Part shown: positions 14,653-22,177 of the stretch, one piece after another | Numbering within the stretch: position 1 is the first letter of the stretch | Layout: each line of letters begins with the position of its first letter | Origin: Mycobacterium colombiense | Lineage (GTDB): Bacteria > Actinomycetota > Actinomycetes > Mycobacteriales > Mycobacteriaceae | Reading direction: 5' to 3' | DNA length: 46,294 nt | NCBI RefSeq assembly: GCF_001672755.1 | Contig: NZ_LZKI01000145.1 | Location: 1 to 46,294, forward strand | The notes under the pieces: generated by a model | The model's database searches: none | What the model was told of the DNA's origin: nothing | What the model saw: the letters and a program-made list of their open reading frames with translations, nothing else | Made by a program: the position numbers and the translations under genes

Positions 14653-15585
14653 ATGGCGCAGAGGGGATCCGGGCGGTCTTTCGCGGGAAAGCGGTGCCTT
14701 GTCACCGGTGCGGCGAGCGGCATCGGCCGCGCCACGGCGTTGCGGCTCGCCGCGCACGGCGCCGAGCTCTACCTGACCGACCGCGACCGCGACGGTCTCG
14801 AACAGACCGTGGCCGACGCGCGGTCGCTGGGCGCGCAGGTCCCCGAGCATCGCGCGCTGGACATCGCCGACTACGACCAGGTGGCCGCCTTCGCCGCCGA
14901 CGTTCATGCCGCACATCCGAGCATGGACCTCGTCCTCAACATCGCGGGCGTATCGGCGTGGGGCACCGTCGACCGGCTGACCCATGAGCAGTGGAGCAAG
15001 ATGATCGCCATCAACCTGATGGGCCCGATCCACGTCATCGAGACCTTCGTCCCGCCGATGGTGGCGGCCAAGCGCGGCGGACATCTGGTCAACGTGTCCT
15101 CGGCGGCCGGGCTGGTGGCCCTGCCGTGGCACGCCGCCTACAGCGCCAGCAAGTACGGACTGCGCGGCCTGTCGGAGGTGCTGCGCTTCGACCTGGCCCG
15201 GCACCGCATCGGGGTGTCGGTGGTGGTGCCGGGCGCGGTGAACACCCCGCTCGTCGGCACCGTCGAGATCGCCGGCGTGGACCGGGAAGACCCCAGCGTC
15301 GCGCGATGGATCAGGCGGTTCGCCGGCCATGCCGTGTCGCCGGAAAAGGCTGCCGACAAGATCCTGGCCGGGGTGGCCAAGAACCGGTACCTGATCTATA
15401 CGTCGGTCGACATCCGGGCGCTGTACGCCTTCAAAAGGCTTGCGTGGTGGCCCTATAGCGTGGCCATGCGCCAGGTGAACGTCATCTTCACCCGCGCGCT
15501 GCGACCCAGCCCGGCGCCGCTAGTCCGGCATGACCAACTCAAGGCGCACGCCGAGCAAGCGGACCGGCCTGTCGAGCTCGAATAG
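14653..15585 (+). CDS. Short-chain dehydrogenase (Rv3057c-like)
   Basis: A 310-aa SDR. Cofactor loop TGAASGIG (18-25), NIAG motif, NVSSAAG, and catalytic Y163/K167 (YSASK). The C-terminal tail (about 245-310) is longer than in minimal SDRs and includes NRYLIYTSVDIRALYAFKRLAWWPYSVAMRQ, as in lipid-acting mycobacterial SDRs. TATCGT lies exactly 7 nt before the ATG, so a leaderless transcript is possible in addition to read-through from the TetR gene. Its last 66 nt overlap the 3' end of dinB2 on the other strand. Substrate unknown. Confidence 0.9.
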   Translation: MAQRGSGRSFAGKRCLVTGAASGIGRATALRLAAHGAELYLTDRDRDGLEQTVADARSLGAQVPEHRALDIADYDQVAAFAADVHAAHPSMDLVLNIAGVSAWGTVDRLTHEQWSKMIAINLMGPIHVIETFVPPMVAAKRGGHLVNVSSAAGLVALPWHAAYSASKYGLRGLSEVLRFDLARHRIGVSVVVPGAVNTPLVGTVEIAGVDREDPSVARWIRRFAGHAVSPEKAADKILAGVAKNRYLIYTSVDIRALYAFKRLAWWPYSVAMRQVNVIFTRALRPSPAPLVRHDQLKAHAEQADRPVELE

Positions 15586-16572
15586 GTCGAGAACGCGAAG
15601 GGCCGCGGCCACGATGACGTCGCGATCGGTGCTCGGCGCATCGAGCTTGCGAATCTTGGTGCGCGTGTAGAACGTCGCGGTTCGCACGGTGACCGCCACC
15701 CGGGTCACCACTCGGTCCTCCGCCAGCACATCCGTTAGCGCCCGCTCAGCCAAATCCGTTACGGCCGCGTCCATTTCGGATCGATCGGTGAGATCGCGTG
15801 GAAAGGTGACCATGTGGCTGCGCGAGCGTGGCACCCAGGGTTCCGCGCTGACCCGGCTGTCGCCGCCGCCCTTGGCCAACAGCAGCAGCCACAGCCCGGT
15901 GCGCGGGCCGAACGTGGCAGTCAGCAGTTCCGCGTCGCAGTGGGCCAGCTGCCATACCGTCGTAATCTCAAGATCGGCAAGCTTTTTCGCGGTCTTGGGG
16001 CCCACGCTCCAGAGGGCGTCGACCGGACGGTCGGCCATCAGCGGCATCCAGTTCGCGTCGGTGAGCATGAAAATGCCGCCCGGTTTGGCGAAGCCGGTGG
16101 CGACCTTGGCGCGCTGCTTGTTGTCGCTGATGCCGACCGAGCAGGACAGCCCGGTTTCCGAGGAGATGACGCTGCGGATCTGCTGCGCGACCTCGCCCGG
16201 ATCCTGCGCCGCCACCGCCACATAGGCCTCGTCCCAGCCCCAGACTTCGACCGGATGCCCCAGGTCGCGCAGCACCCCCATCACCTGATCGGACGCCTCG
16301 TCGTAGGCGGCGGGGTCCGAGGGAAGGAAGGTCGCGTCGGGGCAGCGGCGGGCGGCGGCCCGCAGCGGCATGCCCGCATGTACGCCGAACTCGCGGGCCT
16401 CGTAGGAGGCGCAGGTGACGACCTTGCGCGGTTCGTTCGGATCGCCGCTGCCGCCGACGATCACCGGCAGCCCGGCCAATTCGGGGTGCCTGCGCAACTC
16501 GACCGACGCCAGGAACTGGTCGAGGTCCACGTGCAGGACCCAATCCGGTGCCGCCGCGGGCACGGCGTTCAT
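15520..16572 (-). CDS. dinP: Y-family DNA polymerase IV (DinB2/DinP)
   Basis: A 350-aa translesion polymerase from ATG 16572; I recall 346 aa for Rv3056. Catalytic carboxylates are in LHVDLDQFLASVE and WDEAYVAV, where the usual S-x-D-E-A-Y is G-W-D-E-A-Y. Thumb HhH-like segment VGPKTAKKLADLEI and a little-finger domain follow. The C-terminus RLLGVRLELVMPD lacks the beta-clamp-binding tail seen in DinB1-type proteins. The ATG overlaps the stop of the upstream TetR gene (ATGA), so the two are translationally coupled. The 3' 66 nt are shared antisense with the SDR gene. Confidence 0.93.
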   Translation of the reverse strand: MNAVPAAAPDWVLHVDLDQFLASVELRRHPELAGLPVIVGGSGDPNEPRKVVTCASYEAREFGVHAGMPLRAAARRCPDATFLPSDPAAYDEASDQVMGVLRDLGHPVEVWGWDEAYVAVAAQDPGEVAQQIRSVISSETGLSCSVGISDNKQRAKVATGFAKPGGIFMLTDANWMPLMADRPVDALWSVGPKTAKKLADLEITTVWQLAHCDAELLTATFGPRTGLWLLLLAKGGGDSRVSAEPWVPRSRSHMVTFPRDLTDRSEMDAAVTDLAERALTDVLAEDRVVTRVAVTVRTATFYTRTKIRKLDAPSTDRDVIVAAALRVLDLFELDRPVRLLGVRLELVMPD

Positions 16573-17177
16573 CGCCCGCAGAGCTTGCGCGCCAGGCTTT
16601 CCCACGCGTCGCCCAGCGTCGCCGGCGTGTGACCGCCCTCGGCCAGTTGGTGCTCGATGTAGTCCACGTCCAACAGCGCGAGCAACGCGTCGGTCTGGGC
16701 GTCGAGGTCGCCGGTGGAGTCGGCGGCCTTGAGCAGCACCCGCACGTGCGTACGCAGCACCATGGCCGGTGCGTTGTGCCGGTTCTGCGGGTCGCGGTTG
16801 GCCGCGGACAGCAGTTCGCAATGGTCGTGAGCGAAACGGATCCGCTCGCGCCCGAACGCGACCAGCCGGTCGGCCGGCGGCGCGCCGGGACCCAGGGGTG
16901 GCGGACCGAACAGGAACGCCTGCTGAACGGCTTGTTCGTCCTCGTCCAGCAGCACCATCATCAGCCCGGCCCGGCTGCCGAAGCGGCGGAACAGCGTGCC
17001 TTTGCCGACCCCGGCGGCGGCCGCGATGTCGTCGGTGGTGACGGCGTCGGCGCCGCGCTCGGCGACCAGGTTTCGGGCAGCCTCGAGGAGCAGGGCGCGG
17101 TTGCGCGCGGCGTCGCCCCGCTCGTGCTGCACCACCTGGGGGGCGAGCACGTGCAACTCACCCGACCGCTCGCTCAC
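16569..17177 (-). CDS. TetR-family regulator (Rv3055-like)
   Basis: 202 aa. HTH: RALLLEAARNLVAERGADAVTTDDIAAAAGVGKGTLFRRFGSRAGLMMVLL. The C-terminal domain is of the type with RIRFAHDHCELLSAANRD and DVDYIEHQLAEGG. It is co-transcribed with dinB2 (4-nt overlap) and divergent from the FMN reductase gene, with an inverted repeat in the gap. Autoregulation and control of the flavin reductase are likely. Why a translesion polymerase shares its operon is not evident from sequence. Confidence 0.9.
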   Translation of the reverse strand: MSERSGELHVLAPQVVQHERGDAARNRALLLEAARNLVAERGADAVTTDDIAAAAGVGKGTLFRRFGSRAGLMMVLLDEDEQAVQQAFLFGPPPLGPGAPPADRLVAFGRERIRFAHDHCELLSAANRDPQNRHNAPAMVLRTHVRVLLKAADSTGDLDAQTDALLALLDVDYIEHQLAEGGHTPATLGDAWESLARKLCGR

Positions 17178-17203
17178 TCCTGCACTTTAACGCTGCCGGA
17201 ATA

Positions 17204-17223
17204 AAGCGGACTAGAGTCCGATT
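17204..17223. promoter_or_regulatory. TetR operator CGGACT-AG-AGTCCG
   Basis: CGGACTAGAGTCCG at 17207-17220 is a perfect 6-bp inverted repeat with a 2-nt spacer, extending imperfectly to 17204-17223. It lies between the TetR gene (start 17177) and the FMN reductase gene (start 17268). Confidence 0.65.
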
Positions 17224-17267
17224 AAACCATGCGAGGATGTACACAACGACCGAAGGGAACTCCGACA

Positions 17268-17822
17268 GTGGCAACCAAAATCTTGGCGTTAGTGGGAAGC
17301 CTGCGGGCGGCGTCGATCAACCGCCAGATCGCCGAGTTGGCGGGAGCGGTCGCCGCCGACGACGTGACGGTCACGATCTTCGAGGGGCTGGGTGAACTGC
17401 CGTTCTATAACGAGGAGATCGACGACGTGATGAACACCGGCGCGCCACCGCTGGCCCCGGTGGCCGCGCTGCGCGCCGCGGCGACCGACGCGGACGCCGC
17501 CCTGGTGGTGACGCCCGAATACAACGGCAGCTACCCGGCCGTCATCAAGAACGCGATCGACTGGCTGTCCCGGCCGTTCGGCGACGGCGCGCTGAAGGGC
17601 AAGCCGCTGGCGGTGATCGGCGGATCTTTCGGCCAATACGGCGGGGTGTGGGCACACGACGACACCCGCAAGTCCTTCGGCATCGCCGGCGCGCGCGTGG
17701 TGGACGCCATCAAACTGTCGGTGCCGTTCAAGAGCCTGGAGGGCAAGGCGCCCGCAGACCACGCCGAGCTGTCCGCAAACGTGCGTGATGTGGTGGGCAA
17801 GCTGGCCGCCGAAGTCGGCTGA
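17268..17822 (+). CDS. NADPH-dependent FMN reductase
   Basis: 184 aa from GTG 17268, preceded by GAAGGGAA. A flavodoxin-like fold with the phosphate loop GSLRAASINRQIAELA at 9-24, TPEYNGSYPAVIKNAIDWLSR (substrate/FMN contact) and GGSFGQYGGVWAHDDTR. It matches the NADPH:FMN/quinone reductase family and Rv3054c. It would reduce flavins or quinones in the cytoplasm. It is divergent from a TetR gene with an operator between. A 10-bp hairpin 63 nt after the stop ends the transcript. Confidence 0.9.
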   Translation: MATKILALVGSLRAASINRQIAELAGAVAADDVTVTIFEGLGELPFYNEEIDDVMNTGAPPLAPVAALRAAATDADAALVVTPEYNGSYPAVIKNAIDWLSRPFGDGALKGKPLAVIGGSFGQYGGVWAHDDTRKSFGIAGARVVDAIKLSVPFKSLEGKAPADHAELSANVRDVVGKLAAEVG

Positions 17823-17884
17823 TTGGCGGAAGTCAACAAGCCGCTCGCCGGGCGACCAGCGCGGTTGGCACAACCGAATAGCAG

Positions 17885-17910
17885 AAGCCGCCAGCTCCGC
17901 CTGGCGGCTT
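17885..17910 (+). terminator. Hairpin terminator after FMN reductase gene
   Basis: AAGCCGCCAG (17885-17894) and CTGGCGGCTT (17901-17910) form a perfect 10-bp stem with a 6-nt loop. Only a short T-stretch follows, so termination may be partial. Confidence 0.65.
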
Positions 17911-17966
17911 TGCTGGCTGCGGGCGGTCCCGTCGTTGTCGGCGGCGATGTCGGTGGTCGCTGCTAT

Positions 17967-17982
17967 ACCCCTATATAGAGGT
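17967..17982. promoter_or_regulatory. Near-palindrome resembling a CsoR/RicR operator
   Basis: ACCCCTATATAGAGGT is symmetric at 14 of 16 positions and preceded by TAT. CsoR-family operators are TACCC...GGGTA-like. It directly abuts a strong hairpin (17983-18036) and contains TATATA, which could be a -10. The role is uncertain. Confidence 0.3.
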
Positions 17983-18036
17983 GACCACGCCTCGGCGTGT
18001 GATCTGCGACACGCCGAGCGGGTGGTCGGATTTTTT
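17983..18036 (+). terminator. Strong intrinsic terminator
   Basis: The arm at 17983-18000 (GACCACGC, CTCGGCGTGT) pairs with 18009-18027 (ACACGCCGAG, CGGGTGGTC) across an 8-nt loop, with one bulge/mismatch zone. GGA and six T follow. It is the best terminator in the window and lies about 160 nt after the FMN reductase stop, behind another hairpin, so it may end a short independent transcript. Confidence 0.75.
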
Positions 18037-18076
18037 CGCGACAGGGCTCACGACCAGGGAATTTCAAATTTGTTAT

Positions 18077-18124
18077 TCAGAACATCTTGTATCTCGACAT
18101 CTTGTCAGCCACTAGGTGTAGTGT
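18077..18124 (+). promoter_or_regulatory. Tandem NrdR boxes and promoter of nrdHIE
   Basis: Box 1 is 18077-18092 (contains ACATCTTGT) and box 2 is 18109-18124 (CCACTAGGTGTAGTGT). Against the NrdR consensus acaCwAtATaTwGtgt I count 11 and 12 matches of 16. Their starts are 32 bp apart, about three helical turns, the known NrdR arrangement. Box 2 contains the likely -10 TAGTGT (18119-18124). A third ACATCTTGT lies at 18097-18105. The same layout precedes nrdF2. Confidence 0.75.
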
Positions 18125-18327
18125 TTCGAGCACCGGCAGATCCCAGGACCACCAAGCAAGCCAGACTCGGTGAACCCCCCGAAATCGGCACTCACAGGTC
18201 GCTCGACCTCGACCGCCGCACGACGGGAATCAGGGGGCCTGACGGATCGCTGAACATAGCAAAGACGCAGTCCAAAAGTAGTTGCCAGTCCGTTGGGTCC
18301 CCCTCTTCCGCAAAGGAGCGGCATTCT

Positions 18328-18567
18328 ATGAGCATCACCGTGTACACCAAGCCGGCATGTGTGCAGTGCAGCGCCACCTACAAGGCGCTGGACAAGCAGG
18401 GCCTCGCCTACGAGAAGGTCGACATCTCGCTGGACGTCGAGGCGCGCGACTACGTGATGGCCCTGGGATACCTGCAGGCTCCCGTGGTGGTGGCGGGCAA
18501 CGACCACTGGTCCGGGTTCCGGCCCGACCGCATCAAGGCGCTTTCCACGGCGGAACTCAGCGCGTAA
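18328..18567 (+). CDS. nrdH: Glutaredoxin-like protein NrdH
   Basis: 79 aa. Thioredoxin-fold electron donor for class Ib ribonucleotide reductase: YTKPACVQCSATYKALDKQG holds the redox pair C11/C14, and WSGFRPDRI is the NrdH signature near the C-terminus. ATG 18328 has AAAGGAG 9 nt upstream. It is the first gene of nrdH-nrdI-nrdE, with a leader of roughly 200 nt if the NrdR-overlapped promoter is used. It takes electrons from thioredoxin reductase (family knowledge). Confidence 0.97.
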   Translation: MSITVYTKPACVQCSATYKALDKQGLAYEKVDISLDVEARDYVMALGYLQAPVVVAGNDHWSGFRPDRIKALSTAELSA

Positions 18568-18594
18568 GGCAAGACGTTAGGTAAGGAGGTTGCG

Positions 18595-19098
18595 GTGCAG
18601 TCGCGCAACCCAGGTTGGACGAGTGGCGACCCGCTTCGCCCGGCTGCGCCGCGCTCGCGATCGTCACTGGTCTATTTCTCGTCGGTGTCGGAGAACACCC
18701 ATCGCTTCGTCGAGAAGCTGGGGATCCCCGCCACGCGGATCCCACTGCATGGCCGCATCGAGGTAGACCAGCCCTACGTCCTCGTCCTGCCGACTTACGG
18801 CGGCGGTCGGGCCACCCCCGACCTGAACGCCGGCGGCTACGTCCCCAAGCAGGTCATCGCCTTCTTGAACAATGAGCACAACCGGTCGTTGATCCGCGGC
18901 GTCATCGCCGCGGGCAACAACAACTTCGGCGCCGAATTCGCCTACGCGGGCAACGTGATCTCGCGCAAGTGCGGCGTTCCGTACCTCTACCGCTTCGAAC
19001 TAATGGGAACCCAGGACGACGTGGATGCCGTCCGCGCGGGCTTAGCCAATTTTTGGAAGGAACAGACGTGTCACCAACCGTCGCTGCAGAGCCTGTAA
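18595..19098 (+). CDS. nrdI: NrdI flavodoxin-like protein with an inserted repeat at its N-terminus
   Basis: A 167-aa flavodoxin that supplies oxidant to assemble the manganese-tyrosyl radical in NrdF. The conserved body starts at [16 protein letters not shown] (residues 24 on), with [22 protein letters not shown] and C-terminus [16 protein letters not shown] 18595 has AAGGAGG 5 nt upstream. M. tuberculosis NrdI is about 150 aa with only about six residues before SLVYF. Here the extra residues are encoded by a 45-bp repeat (18623-18667), exactly 15 codons, inserted in frame. No start codon lies between the repeat and the conserved body, so the insertion must be translated. The end overlaps nrdE by 31 nt. 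Confidence 0.95.
   Translation: MQSRNPGWTSGDPLRPAAPRSRSSLVYFSSVSENTHRFVEKLGIPATRIPLHGRIEVDQPYVLVLPTYGGGRATPDLNAGGYVPKQVIAFLNNEHNRSLIRGVIAAGNNNFGAEFAYAGNVISRKCGVPYLYRFELMGTQDDVDAVRAGLANFWKEQTCHQPSLQSL
18623..18667 (-). repeat. 45-bp REP-like element, copy inside nrdI
   Basis: On the minus strand it begins GTGACGATCGCGAGCGCGGC and ends GCGGGTCGCCAC. It aligns over its whole 45-bp length with the copy at 40395-40439 and with the first unit of the repeat array at 31650. The ends form an inverted repeat (GTGGCGA / TCGTCAC, one mismatch here). The copy contributes 15 codons to nrdI without a stop or frameshift. Confidence 0.85.
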
Positions 19099-21233
19099 CC
19101 ACCGGAGCCCACGCGTTGCCGGGGGAGACGGATTATCACGCGCTCAACGCGATGCTGAATCTGTACGACGCGGACGGCAAGATTCAGTTCGACAAGGACC
19201 GCGAGGCCGCGCATCAGTACTTCCTGCAGCACGTCAACCAGAACACGGTGTTCTTCCACAATCAGGATGAGAAGCTCGACTACCTGATCAAGGAGAACTA
19301 TTACGAGCGTGAGGTTCTTGACCAGTACAGCCGCAACTTCGTCAAGACGCTGCTGGACCGCGCGTATGCCAAGAAGTTCCGGTTCCCGACGTTCCTCGGC
19401 GCGTTCAAGTACTACACCTCCTACACGCTGAAGACGTTCGACGGGAAGCGTTACCTGGAGCGCTTCGAGGACCGCGTCGTCATGGTCGCGCTGACGCTGG
19501 CCGCCGGAGACACCGTCCTGGCCGAGAAGCTCGTCGACGAGATCATCGACGGCCGGTTCCAGCCGGCCACCCCGACGTTCCTGAACTCGGGCAAGAAGCA
19601 GCGCGGCGAGCCGGTGAGCTGCTTTCTGCTGCGCATCGAGGACAACATGGAGTCGATCGGGCGATCGATCAACTCCGCGCTGCAGCTGTCCAAGCGTGGC
19701 GGGGGAGTCGCGTTGCTGCTCAGCAACATTCGCGAGCACGGCGCCCCGATCAAGAACATCGAGAACCAGAGCTCGGGCGTCATCCCGATCATGAAGCTGC
19801 TCGAGGACTCGTTCTCCTACGCCAACCAACTCGGGGCCCGCCAGGGCGCCGGCGCGGTGTACCTGCACGCGCATCACCCGGACATCTACCGGTTCCTGGA
19901 CACCAAGCGCGAGAACGCTGACGAGAAGATCCGCATCAAGACGCTGAGCCTGGGCGTGGTGATTCCCGACATCACCTTCGAGCTGGCCAAGAAGAACGAG
20001 GACATGTACCTGTTCTCGCCCTACGACGTCGAGCGGGTCTACGGCCTGCCGTTCGCCGACATCTCGGTCACCGAGAAGTACTACGAGATGGTCGACGACG
20101 CCCGCATCCGCAAGACGAAGATCAAGGCGCGCGAGTTCTTCCAGACGCTGGCCGAGCTGCAATTCGAATCCGGTTACCCCTACATCATGTTCGAGGACAC
20201 GGTGAACCGGGCCAACCCGATCGACGGCAAGATCACCCACTCGAACCTGTGCTCGGAGATCCTGCAGGTGTCCACGCCGTCGGTGTTCAACGATGACTTG
20301 TCGTATGCCAAAGTGGGCAAGGACATTTCGTGCAATCTGGGTTCGCTGAACATCGCCAAGACGATGGACTCGCCCGACTTCGCGCAGACCATCGAGGTCG
20401 CGATCCGCGCGCTGACGGCGGTGAGCGATCAGACGCACATCTGGTCGGTGCCCTCAATCGAGCAGGGCAACAACGAGTCCCACGCGATCGGGCTCGGCCA
20501 GATGAACCTGCACGGCTACCTGGCCCGCGAGCGCATCCTCTACGGCTCCGAAGAAGGCGTCGACTTCACCAACATGTACTTCTACACCGTGCTCTACCAC
20601 GCGCTGCGCGCGTCGAATCGCATCGCGATCGAACGGGGAACCAAATTCGGCGGCTTCGAGAAGTCGAAATACGCCTCGGGCGAATTCTTCGACAAGTACA
20701 CCGAGCAGGTGTGGGAGCCGGCCACCCCGCGGGTGCGGGAGATCTTCGCCGAGGCGGGCATCCGCATTCCGACGCAAGAGGATTGGCAGCGGCTCAAGGA
20801 GTCGGTGCAGCAGCACGGCATCTACAACCAGAACCTGCAGGCCGTCCCGCCGACCGGGTCGATCAGCTACATCAACCACTCGACCAGCTCGATCCACCCG
20901 GTGGCGAGCAAGATCGAGATCCGCAAGGAAGGCAAGATCGGCCGCGTCTACTACCCGGCGCCGTATCTGACCAACGACAACCTGGAGTACTACCAGGACG
21001 CCTACGAGATCGGCTACGAGAAGATCATCGACACCTACGCCGCGGCCACCCAGCACGTGGACCAGGGGCTGTCGCTGACGCTGTTCTTCAAGGACACCGC
21101 CACCACCCGCGAGGTGAATAAGGCGCAGATCTACGCCTGGCGCAAGGGGATCAAGACGCTGTACTACATCCGGTTGCGTCAGATGGCTTTGGAGGGAACA
21201 GAGGTCGAGGGCTGCGTGTCCTGCATGCTCTAA
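19068..21233 (+). CDS. nrdE: Class Ib ribonucleotide reductase alpha subunit NrdE
   Basis: 721 aa from GTG 19068, inside the end of nrdI, preceded by GGAAGGAA. It reduces ribonucleoside diphosphates to deoxy forms with NrdF. Active-site cysteines C185 (PVSCFLLR) and C395 (NLCSEI), with N- and E- of the same loop, are present, and the C-terminal redox pair is C716/C719 (CVSCML). Substrate loops ATPTFLNSG and [18 protein letters not shown] are intact, and the N-terminus lacks the full ATP-cone, as in NrdE. The sequence is nearly identical to what I recall for Rv3051c. Confidence 0.97.
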   Translation: MSPTVAAEPVTTGAHALPGETDYHALNAMLNLYDADGKIQFDKDREAAHQYFLQHVNQNTVFFHNQDEKLDYLIKENYYEREVLDQYSRNFVKTLLDRAYAKKFRFPTFLGAFKYYTSYTLKTFDGKRYLERFEDRVVMVALTLAAGDTVLAEKLVDEIIDGRFQPATPTFLNSGKKQRGEPVSCFLLRIEDNMESIGRSINSALQLSKRGGGVALLLSNIREHGAPIKNIENQSSGVIPIMKLLEDSFSYANQLGARQGAGAVYLHAHHPDIYRFLDTKRENADEKIRIKTLSLGVVIPDITFELAKKNEDMYLFSPYDVERVYGLPFADISVTEKYYEMVDDARIRKTKIKAREFFQTLAELQFESGYPYIMFEDTVNRANPIDGKITHSNLCSEILQVSTPSVFNDDLSYAKVGKDISCNLGSLNIAKTMDSPDFAQTIEVAIRALTAVSDQTHIWSVPSIEQGNNESHAIGLGQMNLHGYLARERILYGSEEGVDFTNMYFYTVLYHALRASNRIAIERGTKFGGFEKSKYASGEFFDKYTEQVWEPATPRVREIFAEAGIRIPTQEDWQRLKESVQQHGIYNQNLQAVPPTGSISYINHSTSSIHPVASKIEIRKEGKIGRVYYPAPYLTNDNLEYYQDAYEIGYEKIIDTYAAATQHVDQGLSLTLFFKDTATTREVNKAQIYAWRKGIKTLYYIRLRQMALEGTEVEGCVSCML

Positions 21234-21285
21234 ACCTCGCGCTGATCGGGCAGTCTGCCCAGGTCAGAAGCCGCGACGAGGTAAA

Positions 21286-22023
21286 GTGCTTGACGTGGTG
21301 AGAATTCCCCGGCCCCACCCCAGCGTCAAGCCTGGGGCCAAGGTCGACGCGCGCAGCGAACGCTGGCGCGAGCACCGCAAGAAAGTGCGCAGCGAAATCG
21401 TCGACGCGGCCTTCCGGGCCATCGACCGACTCGGCCCCGAGCTGTCCGTGCGGGAGATCGCCGAGGAGGCCGGCACCGCCAAACCGAAGATCTACCGGCA
21501 TTTTCACGACAAGTCCGACCTGTTCCAGGCGATCGGGGAGCGGCTGCGCGACATGCTGTGGGCGGCGATCTTCGCCTCCATCGACCTGAAAACCGACTCG
21601 GCCCGCGAGGTGATCCGGCGCAGCGTCGAGGAGTACGTGATCCTGGTCGACAAGCACCCCAACGTGCTGCGCGTGTTCATCCAGGGCCGCTCGCCCGCCA
21701 GCCCCCAGATCTGGGACGAGGGACGTGGCATCACCCTGGCCGTGGCCGACATGTTCGACAACGAGCTGCGCGAAATGGAGCTCGACCACGCGGCGGTCGA
21801 GCTGGCCGGCCACGCCGCGTTCGGCTGCGCCGCGTCGGCCACCGAGTGGTGGCTGGGCCCCGAGCCGGAAAGCCCGCGCCTGATGTCGCGCGAGCAGTTC
21901 GTCGCGCACCTGACCACCATCATGATGGGTGTGATCGTCGGCACCGCCGAGGCGCTGGGCATCACGATGGACCCTGACCTGCCGATTCACGACATGGTGA
22001 CCGTTAAGCCGGCCGCGGGCTGA
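21286..22023 (+). CDS. TetR-family regulator (Rv3050c-like)
   Basis: 245 aa from GTG 21286; in-frame GTG codons at 21295 and 21298 are alternatives. The HTH is VRSEIVDAAFRAIDRLGPELSVREIAEEAGTAKPKIYRHFHDKSDLFQAI. A basic N-terminal arm (RSERWREHRKKVR) precedes it. The helical ligand domain includes HPNVLRVFIQGRSP and FGCAASATEWWLG. It follows nrdE by 52 nt and precedes a Baeyer-Villiger monooxygenase gene, before which a palindrome lies, so control of the monooxygenase is likely. Confidence 0.88.
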   Translation: MLDVVRIPRPHPSVKPGAKVDARSERWREHRKKVRSEIVDAAFRAIDRLGPELSVREIAEEAGTAKPKIYRHFHDKSDLFQAIGERLRDMLWAAIFASIDLKTDSAREVIRRSVEEYVILVDKHPNVLRVFIQGRSPASPQIWDEGRGITLAVADMFDNELREMELDHAAVELAGHAAFGCAASATEWWLGPEPESPRLMSREQFVAHLTTIMMGVIVGTAEALGITMDPDLPIHDMVTVKPAAG

Positions 22024-22036
22024 GCGGGCCGCGGCG

Positions 22037-22098
22037 TTGACAATCGCCGCGGCCATCGATAACACTCGTCCAAACCGATACCCTGGGTACTGGGTATC
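22037..22098 (+). promoter_or_regulatory. Promoter and operator of the monooxygenase gene
   Basis: TTGACA (22037-22042), 17 nt, TAACAC (22060-22065) is a good -35/-10 pair. Just downstream GATACCC (22077-22083) and GGGTATC (22092-22098) form an inverted repeat, nested with TACCC-T-GGGTA (22079-22089). Its position after the -10 suits a roadblock operator, probably for the neighbouring TetR. Confidence 0.55.
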
Positions 22099-22177
22099 TG
22101 CGTCAGCCGGGGGCCGCAGCCGAAGACGCCAGCTAACGCCGACCCGAGACAGGCCTGGATAGAAGGACCGATCGACC

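Noticed and set aside
18125..18327. Cobalamin riboswitch in the nrdH leader
   Set aside because: B12 control is typical of class II reductases. I found no B12-box core in the leader, and the NrdR boxes explain regulation.
22081..22098. SigF promoter before the monooxygenase gene (GGGTAC and GGGTAT)
   Set aside because: No GGTTT-like -35 lies 15-17 nt upstream of either word. The GGGTA words belong to the inverted repeat, and a normal TTGACA/TAACAC pair is present.
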